Shown one piece after another: positions 7,721 to 16,462 of a DNA stretch of 64,000 nt; the first letter of the stretch is position 1; every line of letters begins with the position of its first letter. The notes below the pieces were generated by a model, which saw nothing but the letters and a program-made list of their open reading frames with translations, ran no database searches and was not told the DNA's origin. Source of the DNA: Rhizobiaceae bacterium (GTDB lineage Bacteria; Pseudomonadota; Alphaproteobacteria; Rhizobiales; Rhizobiaceae); assembly GCA_017643495.1 (NCBI GenBank), contig JAEPNK010000002.1:1302001-1366000 (forward strand). Reading direction: 5' to 3'. The position numbers and the translations under genes are program-made.

Positions 7721-9028
7721 GTGAACGAAAAGTATGATGCAATCATTATCGGCGCCGGGGTCATTGGTGCCTGCACCGCTTTCGAACTGGCCAAGAAGGG
7801 TTGGAAAACCCTGTCTATAGACAAGGGGCCTGAAGCCGGATACGGGTCGACCTCCGGCTCATGCGCCATCATCCGCACCTATTACTCCGCCTATGAGACC
7901 TGCGCCCTTGCCTATGAAGGCTGGTTCTACTGGAAAAACTGGGCCAATTACATCGGCGTCAAGGACGAACAGGGGCTCATCAACTATCACGACACCGGCT
8001 GCATGGTCATCAAGACCGAACACAACGGGCATTTGCAAAATGCCTGCGAAACGATGGATCGTATTGGCTGTCCCTATGAACATGTCGCACCACATGAAAT
8101 AGCCGGCAAGCTGAACGGTGCAGATACCAGCCGGTATGCGCCTGCCAAACGTATTGACCAGGATGGGTTCGGCGAGCCTACCGGCGGCAGTCTTGAAGGA
8201 GCGGTCCTGTTTCATGCAGGCGGATATGTCTCCGACCCGAAACTGTCGGCCCACAACGCCCAGCGCGCAGCAGAAGCACATGGTGCCAAGTTCCGTTTCC
8301 GCACCGAGGTAACCGAAATCCGCCAGGAAAGCGGCAGGGTCGCCGGTGTCACCCTGTCCGACGGAACCCGGATAGATGCCCCGGTCGTGGTCAATGTCGC
8401 CGGACCTCATTCCTCCATCATCAATCAGATGGCCGGTGTTCGTGACAGCATGAAAATGTCGACCCGCGCATTGCGGCACGAAGTTGCCCATGTAAAGGCA
8501 CCTCACCCGATTGATTACGGGCACGGCGGCTTTGTTTATTCCGACAGTGACATCTCGACCTATGCCCGCTCCGAGACCGGCGGCAACATACTGATTGGCT
8601 CGGAAGATCCCGAATGCGATGAACGCGAGTTCGTCGATGACCCCGATAATTACAACGAGAACTTCACCGACCAGAACAAGACCCTGGTCATGCGGTTTGC
8701 CCAGCGGCTGCCCGATCTGGGCATTCCCGAACAGGCAAGGGGCGTCGTTGCCCTTTATGATGTGACGGAAGACTGGGTACCGATTTACGACAAGTCAGAT
8801 CTGCCCGGCTTCTACATGGCATGCGGCACCTCCGGCAACCAGTTCAAGAATGCACCTGTTGCCGGCAAGATGATGACTGCCATCATAGAGGCAAGTGAAA
8901 ACGGCCACGACCACGATGCAGAACCTCTGATGTTCGAACTCGAAAACATCGGGCACACGATCTCGCTGGCCACTTTTTCCCGCAACCGCGAGATAAACAT
9001 GAACTCAAGCTTTTCAGTAATCGGATAG
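7721..9028 (+). CDS. FAD-dependent amine oxidase/dehydrogenase (DAO family, sarcosine oxidase-like)
   Basis: This 435-residue flavoenzyme of the D-amino-acid oxidase fold probably oxidises a secondary or tertiary amine. The N-terminal dinucleotide motif IIGAGVIGACTAFEL (residues 8-22) is followed by an acidic residue at the end of strand two and by STSGSCAIIR, the loop that covers the flavin in sarcosine-oxidase beta-like proteins. The C-terminal FAD motif is seen as FYMACGTSGNQFKNAP. The start is GTG 7721, with GGAGG at 7711-7715. It precedes a dimethylglycine dehydrogenase-type gene in the same direction (61-base gap), suggesting a shared pathway for methylated glycine derivatives. Confidence 0.85.
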   Translation: MNEKYDAIIIGAGVIGACTAFELAKKGWKTLSIDKGPEAGYGSTSGSCAIIRTYYSAYETCALAYEGWFYWKNWANYIGVKDEQGLINYHDTGCMVIKTEHNGHLQNACETMDRIGCPYEHVAPHEIAGKLNGADTSRYAPAKRIDQDGFGEPTGGSLEGAVLFHAGGYVSDPKLSAHNAQRAAEAHGAKFRFRTEVTEIRQESGRVAGVTLSDGTRIDAPVVVNVAGPHSSIINQMAGVRDSMKMSTRALRHEVAHVKAPHPIDYGHGGFVYSDSDISTYARSETGGNILIGSEDPECDEREFVDDPDNYNENFTDQNKTLVMRFAQRLPDLGIPEQARGVVALYDVTEDWVPIYDKSDLPGFYMACGTSGNQFKNAPVAGKMMTAIIEASENGHDHDAEPLMFELENIGHTISLATFSRNREINMNSSFSVIG

Positions 9029-9089
9029 CGCCCCGCAACATCCATCCAGCACGATCACATACCAAGGCAACACCATCCGGGAGAACACG

Positions 9090-11642
9090 ATGAAAGACAA
9101 TTATCGCGCAGTAGTGATCGGGGGCGGTGTCGTCGGCTGTTCAGTCCTTTATCATCTGGCCAGGGCCGGCTGGACAGACATTCTCCTGATCGAGCGTTCG
9201 GAACTCACTTCGGGGTCATCCTGGCATGCTGCCGGTGGGTTTCATACCCTGAACGGTGATCCAAATGTCGCAAAGCTGCAAGCTTATACGGTTGGTCTTT
9301 ACAAGGAACTGGAAGAGATATCCGGACAGGAATGCGGCCTGCACCTGACCGGCGGCGTCATGCTGGCTGAAAGTCCGGAGCGCATGGATTTTCTTCGCAG
9401 CCTTCATGCCAAGGGGCGCCACATGGGCATGCAGACAGAACTGATCACGCCGTCCGAGGCAAAGGAAATGTTTCCGCTGATGGACGAAAGCAATTTTGTC
9501 GGAGCCTTGTGGGACCCTGTTGAGGGCCATCTCGACCCTTCGGGAACCACCCATGCCTATGCAAAAGCTGCACGGAAGCTTGGAGCTGAGATTGCCCTGC
9601 GTAATCCGGTCAAGGAACTTACCCAGGAAACTGACGGCACATGGAATGTCATCACCGAAAAGGGAACCGTCAAGGCAGAGCATGTTGTCAACGCAGGCGG
9701 ATTGTGGGCCCGTGAAGTTGGCCGGATGGTAGGGCTGGAATTGCCGCTTCTTGCCATGGAACACATGTACCTGCTTACCGAAGACATGCCGGAAGTGATC
9801 GAGTTCAACGAGAAGATGGGTCGCGAACTCATTCACGCAGTCGACTTCCGGGGCGAAATCTACACAAGACAGGAACGTAAGGGCATGCTGCTCGGTACAT
9901 ACGAGCAGGCCTGCAAGCCCTGGTCACCGGTCAATACGCCGTGGGATTTCGGCCATGAATTGCTGCAGCCGGACCTTGACCGCCTTGCGCCCAGCCTCGA
10001 GATCGGGTTCAAGCATTTCCCGCCTTTCGAAAAGGCCGGAATCAAGCAGATCATCAACGGGCCGTTCACCTTCGCCCCCGACGGAAATCCGCTCGTCGGA
10101 CCGGTTCAGGGGCTTACCAATTTCTGGTCTGCCTGTGCTGTCATGGCCGGTTTCTCGCAAGGCGGCGGTGTCGGCCTGACACTTGCAAACTGGATGGTCA
10201 ATGGTGATCCGGGCGCGGATGTATGGGGTATGGACGTCGCGCGCTATGGTGAATGGGCAACCTTGCGCTACACCAATGCAAAAGTGCGGGAAAACTACTC
10301 CCGCCGTTTCCGGATACGTTATCCGAATGAGGAATTGTCGGCCGCACGCCCCCACCAGACAACTCCGCTTTACGACATTCAGGCCAGCGAGAACCATGCC
10401 GTCATGGGTGACAGCTGGGCGCTCGAAACACCGCTCTGGTATGCCCCTTCTGCTGACGAGGCACATGATGTGGTCAGCTTTGAACGCTCGAACGATTTCA
10501 GCCATGTGGCAGCAGAGGTCAAAAACGTCCGGGAAAATGTCGGCATTACGGAGATTTCCAATTTCGCCAAATACCAGGTCTCGGGTCCGGGCGCAGAAGC
10601 CTGGCTCTCGCGGTTGATGACCAACACCATGCCCAGGCTGGGCCGGATGGTCCTCACCCCGATGTTGAATGAATTCGGCAAGCTGATAGGCGATTTCACC
10701 ATTGCAAGACTGGCAGATGAACGCTTCATGATCTGGGGATCATCGGCAGCACAGGTCTATCACATGCGGTGGTTTGAACGGCATCTGCCGGATGACGGTT
10801 CTGTTTCGGTTCAACGGTTCGGCATGCAGTTGAACGGCCTTTCCATTGCCGGACCCAACAGCCGCAAGGTATTGGAAAAACTGGTCGATACCGATGTTTC
10901 CAACGAGGCATTCCGTTTCATGGACAGCCGGGAAATTGATGTCCAGGGGTCGCCCTGCATCGTCAGCCGGATCTCCTATACCGGTGACCTTGGATATGAG
11001 ATCTGGTGCGAACCGGCCTACACACGCCAGCTTTATCGTGACCTGAAGGAAGCCGGTCAGGAATTCGGCATTCGAGATTTTGGCATGCGCGCGCTGTTGT
11101 CCATGCGGCTTGAAAAAAACTTTCCAACCTGGGGGCATGAATTGCGGCCTGTCTACGGACCGTTCGAGGGATCGATGGACCGGTTTGTCAAACTCTCCAA
11201 GAACAATTTCATCGGCCGCGAGGCAGCGGCAGAAGAACACGCGAAGGGTCCGAAAATCCGCCGGGTATCCTTCATCATCGATGCCGACAACGCCGATGTC
11301 ATGCACGACGAACCGGTCTGGGCGAAGACCTCGACCGATTATGGCAATATTGACCATCCACACGAGGGCGGGCCTAAACGCTTCACCAGTGACAACAAGG
11401 AACTGCCCTACCCGGGCATGTCTTCAATGGTCGATGGAGATTGGCGTGTCGTCGGATATGTCACATCAGGCGGCTATGCCCACGGGGTCGGGAAATCAAT
11501 GGCCCAGGGCTACGTACCGGCAGAGCTGTCAGGCAACGAAAGCGAAGACATGTTCGAGATCGAAATACTCGGAGTACGCAGAAAGGCACGCATCAATGTT
11601 GATCCGCCATTCGACCCGGCCGGTGAACGCATGCGCGGATAG
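9090..11642 (+). CDS. dimethylglycine/sarcosine dehydrogenase-type protein with C-terminal GcvT domain
   Basis: This 850-residue enzyme removes methyl groups from dimethylglycine, sarcosine or a related amine, and its C-terminal half can pass the one-carbon unit to tetrahydrofolate. FAD motif VIGGGVVGCSVLYHL lies at residues 9-23. GSSWHAAGG holds His46, aligning with the histidine that carries covalent FAD in mitochondrial DMGDH and SDH. The domain to about residue 380 is the DAO oxidase; a FAO_M-like linker and the aminomethyltransferase folate-binding fold fill 430-850 (GDLGYEIW, MRLEKNFPTWGHEL). A GGGAGA site precedes ATG 9090. It follows the FAD oxidase above and leads an 8-base gap into a small membrane protein gene. 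Confidence 0.92.
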   Translation: MKDNYRAVVIGGGVVGCSVLYHLARAGWTDILLIERSELTSGSSWHAAGGFHTLNGDPNVAKLQAYTVGLYKELEEISGQECGLHLTGGVMLAESPERMDFLRSLHAKGRHMGMQTELITPSEAKEMFPLMDESNFVGALWDPVEGHLDPSGTTHAYAKAARKLGAEIALRNPVKELTQETDGTWNVITEKGTVKAEHVVNAGGLWAREVGRMVGLELPLLAMEHMYLLTEDMPEVIEFNEKMGRELIHAVDFRGEIYTRQERKGMLLGTYEQACKPWSPVNTPWDFGHELLQPDLDRLAPSLEIGFKHFPPFEKAGIKQIINGPFTFAPDGNPLVGPVQGLTNFWSACAVMAGFSQGGGVGLTLANWMVNGDPGADVWGMDVARYGEWATLRYTNAKVRENYSRRFRIRYPNEELSAARPHQTTPLYDIQASENHAVMGDSWALETPLWYAPSADEAHDVVSFERSNDFSHVAAEVKNVRENVGITEISNFAKYQVSGPGAEAWLSRLMTNTMPRLGRMVLTPMLNEFGKLIGDFTIARLADERFMIWGSSAAQVYHMRWFERHLPDDGSVSVQRFGMQLNGLSIAGPNSRKVLEKLVDTDVSNEAFRFMDSREIDVQGSPCIVSRISYTGDLGYEIWCEPAYTRQLYRDLKEAGQEFGIRDFGMRALLSMRLEKNFPTWGHELRPVYGPFEGSMDRFVKLSKNNFIGREAAAEEHAKGPKIRRVSFIIDADNADVMHDEPVWAKTSTDYGNIDHPHEGGPKRFTSDNKELPYPGMSSMVDGDWRVVGYVTSGGYAHGVGKSMAQGYVPAELSGNESEDMFEIEILGVRRKARINVDPPFDPAGERMRG

Positions 11643-11650
11643 CGGATACC

Positions 11651-12073
11651 ATGCCACTTACGATTCTTGTACCGCTTGTTGCAATCGGCCTCTTCCTGGT
11701 TTTTCTCTGTGTCCGGTTTTATGGCAATGCAAATATCGCCGAGACACTGGATGAAAAAACTGCCACTGCACGTTTTGCCGAAGATTATCCCGGTTTCAGC
11801 ATTGACCGGACCTGCTTGGGCGATGACGGCAAGACCGCATTCCTGTTCTCCGGCAGTGACGGGCGGATCGGCCTCGTCCATACCGTGGGAAGACATTACC
11901 TGACCCGGATGCTGGAACCCGGCATGGTGCGCGCAATCGAACATGACGACACCGGCTTACGGTTGTCACTTGCCGACTTTACGCTCAATTCCGTTTACGT
12001 TAACGTCTCTGACAGAAGCATCAGAGAAAACTTGGCAGAGCGCCTCGGAGGCCTGTCTGCCAAAACGGTGTAA
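11651..12073 (+). CDS. small membrane-anchored hypothetical protein
   Basis: This 140-residue protein has one N-terminal membrane helix (residues 3-22) and a soluble domain of alternating strands and helices with an early DYPGFSIDRTCLGDDGKTAFLF segment. I do not recognise a family. It sits 8 bases after the dehydrogenase and 20 bases before the fatty acid hydroxylase superfamily gene, so it is probably co-transcribed with both. Because of its small size and the tight spacing to the hydroxylase, a partner role for the hydroxylase is possible, but this is inference from position. Confidence 0.7.
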   Translation: MPLTILVPLVAIGLFLVFLCVRFYGNANIAETLDEKTATARFAEDYPGFSIDRTCLGDDGKTAFLFSGSDGRIGLVHTVGRHYLTRMLEPGMVRAIEHDDTGLRLSLADFTLNSVYVNVSDRSIRENLAERLGGLSAKTV

Positions 12074-12093
12074 ACGGGCATACAGGTATAGAA

Positions 12094-13056
12094 ATGGATC
12101 TGGCAATTCCGGCTTTTCCGGCACTTACCCAGTTGGCGATTCCTGCCTTTGTGGGACTGATCCTTGTTGAACTTTTTGTCTTGCGCCGTCTGCGCCGGGG
12201 AGCAGGCTTCGAAACGCGGGACACTATGACAAGCCTGTTCATGGGCGTTGGAAACGTGGTCAGTGGCCTGCTTTTCGGCTTTGTGGCCTATGGTGTGCTT
12301 GTCTGGTTTTACGAGTATCGCCTCTTCACCATCGGTTTTGAATGGTACTGGATTCTCACCTGCTTCCTGATCGATGACCTTCGATACTATGTCTATCACC
12401 GAATAGCACACCGGTGCCGCTGGGTCTGGGCTGAACACGTAATTCATCATTCAAGCCAGCACTACAACCTGTCGACCGCACTGCGCCAGAGCTGGACCGG
12501 CATCTTTACCGGCATGTTTGTCCTGCGAATTCCGCTTGTTCTCGCCGGTTTTCATCCGGCCCTGATCGTCTTTGTCGGCGGGATCAACCTGCTGTACCAG
12601 TTCTGGATTCATACCGAGACCATAGGCAAAATGCCACGCTGGTTCGAATTCATCATGAACACGCCTTCCCACCACCGCGTACATCATGCAACCAACCCGC
12701 GCTATCTCGACGCCAATTATGCAGGCACCTTGATCATATGGGACCGCATGTTCGGAACCTTTGTCGAGGAACTGGAAAGCGACCTGCCCCGCTACGGTCT
12801 TGTCAGGAACATAGGTACCTTCAATCCGTTTCGTGTTGCTTTCCATGAATGGGTCGACATGTTCCGTGATGCCATACGGCCCGGTCTCAACCCCGGCCAG
12901 CGCTTCGGCTACCTGTTCCGCCCTCCCGGCTGGCGGCATGATGTGGCCGTATCAGGTTCGGAAGCGATCAAACAGGAATTCGTGGAACGCAATCCCGCAG
13001 AAGCAAGCAAACCCGGCCTGCCTGCGCTGGAAGAGAATTTGTCTTCTGGTCGGTGA
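12094..13056 (+). CDS. sterol desaturase / fatty acid hydroxylase family membrane protein
   Basis: This is a di-iron membrane oxygenase of about 320 residues. The histidine clusters that bind the iron pair are seen as HRIAHR, HVIHHSSQHYN, and HHRVHH with a later histidine in the same half. Four or more membrane spans are predicted (residues 5-25, 45-75, 150-180). The substrate may be a sterol, hopanoid, fatty acid or carotenoid; the sequence alone does not decide. It ends the run of genes from 7721 and is convergent with an AEC transporter gene. Confidence 0.88.
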   Translation: MDLAIPAFPALTQLAIPAFVGLILVELFVLRRLRRGAGFETRDTMTSLFMGVGNVVSGLLFGFVAYGVLVWFYEYRLFTIGFEWYWILTCFLIDDLRYYVYHRIAHRCRWVWAEHVIHHSSQHYNLSTALRQSWTGIFTGMFVLRIPLVLAGFHPALIVFVGGINLLYQFWIHTETIGKMPRWFEFIMNTPSHHRVHHATNPRYLDANYAGTLIIWDRMFGTFVEELESDLPRYGLVRNIGTFNPFRVAFHEWVDMFRDAIRPGLNPGQRFGYLFRPPGWRHDVAVSGSEAIKQEFVERNPAEASKPGLPALEENLSSGR

Positions 13057-13076
13057 GGCTTACAAACCCGCCATTC

Positions 13077-14039
13077 TCACGGAACGAGGTCTGCAGGCAG
13101 AATGCCTGTTGTAATCAGGTATAGCAATGCCGAAACCGTCACCACTGAACAGGCTGTGGTCACCAGCACGCTTGCCGAGGCCCGTTCGGTCCACACGCCG
13201 TATTGCTGGGCAATTACAAACACGTTTGTAGCTGTCGGTAGTGAAGCAAGCAGAATGGCTGCATACATCCATGTCGGATCAAAATTGCCCGCATAACTCA
13301 ACACGACAAACATCAGCAAGGGGTGCAACACCAGTTTTGCCGGAACGATATAGGAAAGCGACAAGGGCACCCGTTTCAGCGGGCGAAGTGCAAGCGTGAC
13401 ACCCATGGCGAAAAGCGCGCACGGCGCTGCCGCCTGCGCCAGGTAATCAATCAGTCTTGAAAGTGCCACCGGTGGCTGGAATCCGATAACCGCAGCCGCA
13501 ACGCCGACGGCCGTTGCAAGGATGAAGGGGTGAAAGACAATTTTTTTGACTATCTCGAGAACCAGTTCGCCGGGGCTCTGCTGCTTCTGGCCGGAGATCG
13601 CCATCATGGCTGGCGCAATGGCAAAATGCATGATGTTTTCGAAACAGAAAATGATTGCAACGGGAATTGCAGCATTTTCCCCAAGCGCCAGAATGGCAAT
13701 CGCCGGTCCCATGTAACCGATATTGCCATAAGCGCCAGCAAGCCCCTGAACGGTGGCTTCTGCAATGTTGCCCCGTGCATTCCATAGCCCGAAGCCAAAC
13801 GTCATGATGAATATCGCGTAGGTCACTCCGATATTGGCAAAAATGAACTGCCAGCTGGCAAGTTGTTCAACCGGCGTCTTTGCCAGCAGTTTGAAGAACA
13901 GCGCCGGCAGGGCAAAATAAATGATGAACGTATTCAGCCAGCCCAGCGCTTCTATCGGCTGCTTGGTGATACGGGCACCGGCAAAACCAAGCAGGATCAA
14001 GCCGAACAGGGGGAGGATGAGGCCGAGAATTTCGATCAT
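13077..14039 (-). CDS. AEC family transporter (auxin efflux carrier-like)
   Basis: This 320-residue inner membrane protein has about ten spans, and starts [19 protein letters not shown]. The two five-span halves, with conserved Pro/Asn in the middle ([35 protein letters not shown]), fit the AEC family, which exports or exchanges small organic anions. The open frame reaches 14147, but the start at 14039 gives the proper family N terminus. It is divergent from the UDP-sugar enzyme, and its 3' end faces the sterol-desaturase gene. Confidence 0.88.
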   Translation of the reverse strand: MIEILGLILPLFGLILLGFAGARITKQPIEALGWLNTFIIYFALPALFFKLLAKTPVEQLASWQFIFANIGVTYAIFIMTFGFGLWNARGNIAEATVQGLAGAYGNIGYMGPAIAILALGENAAIPVAIIFCFENIMHFAIAPAMMAISGQKQQSPGELVLEIVKKIVFHPFILATAVGVAAAVIGFQPPVALSRLIDYLAQAAAPCALFAMGVTLALRPLKRVPLSLSYIVPAKLVLHPLLMFVVLSYAGNFDPTWMYAAILLASLPTATNVFVIAQQYGVWTERASASVLVTTACSVVTVSALLYLITTGILPADLVP

Positions 14040-14171
14040 GCCGCTTGTTTCAGAAAATCCCGGCTGAAGGTCAAGCGAAATGTCTGCTTGGCATGTTTCT
14101 GGCCACAGGAACTGAAACTGGCACGCCAATTGCATGGGAAGGGACAAATGAACCTAACGGGGAAATTAACC

Positions 14172-15167
14172 ATGCAAGATTTCACACACCCTTCCGACAA
14201 GACAATCCTGATAACCGGGGTTGCAGGCTTCCTGGGGTCTCATCTGGCAAAGCGGCTGCTGGCTGAGAACGACAATGTGGAAGTACTCGGAGTGGACAAT
14301 CTTTACTCCGGCTCACGCTACAACATCACCGAACTTCTCGGCCATCCGCGCTTCGAGTTCATGCGCCATGACATTACACTTCCGCTGTTTGTCGAGGTCG
14401 ACGAGATCTACAATCTCGCCTGCCCGGCAAGCCCGGTCCACTACCAGCATGACCCGGTACAAACCCTGAAAACCTCGGTTCATGGCTCGATCAACATGCT
14501 GGGCCTTGCCAAGCGGACAGGCTCAAAGATACTTCAAGCCTCCACCAGCGAGGTCTATGGGGACCCGAAAATCACGCCGCAGAGCGAGAGCTACTGGGGA
14601 AATGTCAACCCGATCGGCCTTCGCTCTTGTTATGATGAAGGCAAACGGGCCGCAGAAACCCTGTTTTTCGACTATCGCCGGCAACATGCCCTGGATACGC
14701 GGGTCATGCGGATTTTCAACACCTACGGACCGAACATGCATCCCAATGACGGGCGCGTAGTGTCCAATTTCATACTTCAGGCGCTGAAGAACGAACCCAT
14801 CACCATTTACGGTGACGGTACCCAGACCCGCAGCTTCTGCTATGTTGATGACAACATCTCCGGCATGATTGCCCTGATGGACAATACCGAAGCAGGAACT
14901 GAGCCGGTCAATATCGGAAACCCGCACGAGATAACCGTGCGCGAACTTGCCGACACAATCATTGAAATGACCGGGTCCGCATCCAAGATCGACTACCTGA
15001 ACCTGCCAAGCGATGATCCGCTCCAGCGCTGCCCGGACATTACCCGCGCAAGAAAACTGCTGGGCTGGAAACCAAAGGTTCATCTGCGTGACGGACTCGA
15101 CAAGACTATCCGGTATTTCGAGGCCCTGATGCAGGCGCGCACAAGGGTGCCTGAAGCAGCCGAATAA
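14172..15167 (+). CDS. UDP-glucuronic acid decarboxylase (UDP-xylose synthase family)
   Basis: This NAD-dependent sugar-nucleotide enzyme of about 331 residues oxidises and decarboxylates UDP-glucuronate to UDP-xylose, feeding polysaccharide synthesis. The short-chain fold is marked by GVAGFLGSH near the start, the catalytic YDEGK (Tyr-x3-Lys) and the UXS-typical block [12 protein letters not shown]. The C-terminal part has the [11 protein letters not shown] substrate loop. GGGGAA at 14158 supports ATG 14172; another ATG at 14148 adds eight residues. It lies alone between the AEC transporter and a terminator and is probably linked by pathway to the priming transferase at 4084. Confidence 0.9.
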   Translation: MQDFTHPSDKTILITGVAGFLGSHLAKRLLAENDNVEVLGVDNLYSGSRYNITELLGHPRFEFMRHDITLPLFVEVDEIYNLACPASPVHYQHDPVQTLKTSVHGSINMLGLAKRTGSKILQASTSEVYGDPKITPQSESYWGNVNPIGLRSCYDEGKRAAETLFFDYRRQHALDTRVMRIFNTYGPNMHPNDGRVVSNFILQALKNEPITIYGDGTQTRSFCYVDDNISGMIALMDNTEAGTEPVNIGNPHEITVRELADTIIEMTGSASKIDYLNLPSDDPLQRCPDITRARKLLGWKPKVHLRDGLDKTIRYFEALMQARTRVPEAAE

Positions 15168-15201
15168 ACACCAAAACAGGAAATTCCCGTTTTGAAACAA
15201 T

Positions 15202-15229
15202 ACCGGGCTGTGTATCAGCCCGGTTTTTG
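15202..15229 (+). terminator. intrinsic terminator after UDP-glucuronate decarboxylase
   Basis: ACCGGGCT (15202-15209) pairs with AGCCCGGT (15217-15224) around a short loop and is followed by TTTTT. It lies 35 bases after the stop codon and before the TAXI transporter promoter. Confidence 0.8.
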
Positions 15230-15371
15230 TGTGTCCGGCTTATGGACACGGCACAGTGGAAATGTTCAACTCGTTCCAGGTGCACGGTGTGCACGCAATT
15301 TTTTTGACAATCCGACACCCGTGCCTCAAGACACGGGGTCTGTGTAACGTGTAACCGGGAGAGGAGAAAAC

Positions 15372-16385
15372 ATGACCCTGTTTACAAAATCACTCAAGAC
15401 GCTCGCGCTTGGCGTCTTCATGAGCGGCGCACTTGCCGCAGGGGCCGTCGCCCAGGACATCAAGTTCTTCACGATTGGAACCGGCGGAACTGCCTACACC
15501 TACTATCCGGTGGGTGGTGTCATTGCCAATGCGATTTCAAAGCCTCCGGGATCACGCGAGTGTAGCGAAGGCGGATCATGCGGTGTGGAAGGCCTGATTG
15601 CTTCAGCCGTATCCTCGCGCGGTTCTGTGGACAATGTGAACGCAATTCTTTCCGGCCTGCGCAATTCCGGCTTTGCACAGTCTGACGTTGCCTACTGGGC
15701 CTATACCGGCACCGGCACGATGGAAGGCAAGGAGCCTGCAAAGGACCTGCGCACCATTGCCGCCCTGTTCGAAGAGCACATCCACCTTGTCGCCCTGGCT
15801 GACAGCGGCATCAATTCCGTTGCCGACCTCAAGGGCAAGCGCGTCTCGCTTGATGAGCCCGGTTCCGGCACTTATGTCGATGCCACTCTGATCCTCGAAG
15901 CCAACGGCCTTGCGGTTACCGATGTTTCGGCAGAAGCCCTGAAAGGCAATGCAGCATCGGAAGCCCTTCGCAACGGAAAGATCGACGCATTCTTCGTTGT
16001 TGCAGGTTACCCGACCGGCTCGCTTGTCGAACTGGCATCAGCCGAGAAAATCAAGCTTGTACCGATTGATGGTGACGGCGCAAAGGCGCTGACTGACAAG
16101 TACGGCTTCTTCGCACAGAGCGATATTCCGGAAGGAACCTACGAAGGTGTTGATGCAACAAGCACGGTTGCCGTTGGCGCCCAGTGGTTCACTTCTGCAA
16201 AGGAAGATGAAGAACTGATCTACAACATCACCAAGGCGTTGTGGAACGACAACTCCCGCAAGCTTCTTGACGTTGGCCATGCCAAAGGCAAGACCATCAC
16301 GATGGAAACTGCCATGAACGGTGTTGGCGTGCCTCTCCATCCGGGTGCAGAGAAGTTCTACAAGGAAGCCGGCCTTATGGAATAA
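15372..16385 (+). CDS. TAXI family TRAP transporter solute-binding protein
   Basis: This 337-residue periplasmic protein is the binding component of a TRAP-associated extracytoplasmic immunogenic (TAXI) transporter. A signal peptide (residues 1-28, ending GAVAQ) precedes the family start IKFFTIGTGGTAYTYYPVGG. It is thought to bind a carboxylate such as a dicarboxylate or amino acid; the ligand is unknown. GGGAGAGGAG just upstream of ATG 15372 is a strong ribosome site. A strong hairpin separates it from the permease gene. Confidence 0.9.
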   Translation: MTLFTKSLKTLALGVFMSGALAAGAVAQDIKFFTIGTGGTAYTYYPVGGVIANAISKPPGSRECSEGGSCGVEGLIASAVSSRGSVDNVNAILSGLRNSGFAQSDVAYWAYTGTGTMEGKEPAKDLRTIAALFEEHIHLVALADSGINSVADLKGKRVSLDEPGSGTYVDATLILEANGLAVTDVSAEALKGNAASEALRNGKIDAFFVVAGYPTGSLVELASAEKIKLVPIDGDGAKALTDKYGFFAQSDIPEGTYEGVDATSTVAVGAQWFTSAKEDEELIYNITKALWNDNSRKLLDVGHAKGKTITMETAMNGVGVPLHPGAEKFYKEAGLME

Positions 16386-16400
16386 GGCGGCAGCAAAATC

Positions 16401-16432
16401 CGGCCCGGTCATGCAAATGACCGGGCCGTTTT
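16401..16432 (+). terminator. perfect 12-bp hairpin with GCAA tetraloop between binding protein and permease
   Basis: CGGCCCGGTCAT (16401-16412) and its inverse (16417-16428) are separated by the stable tetraloop GCAA and followed by TTTT. It lies inside the TRAP operon, so it should lower permease expression relative to the binding protein or stabilise the upstream message end. Confidence 0.8.
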
Positions 16433-16462
16433 GCATGTTGATACGGGTCTGGGGGGATAAGA

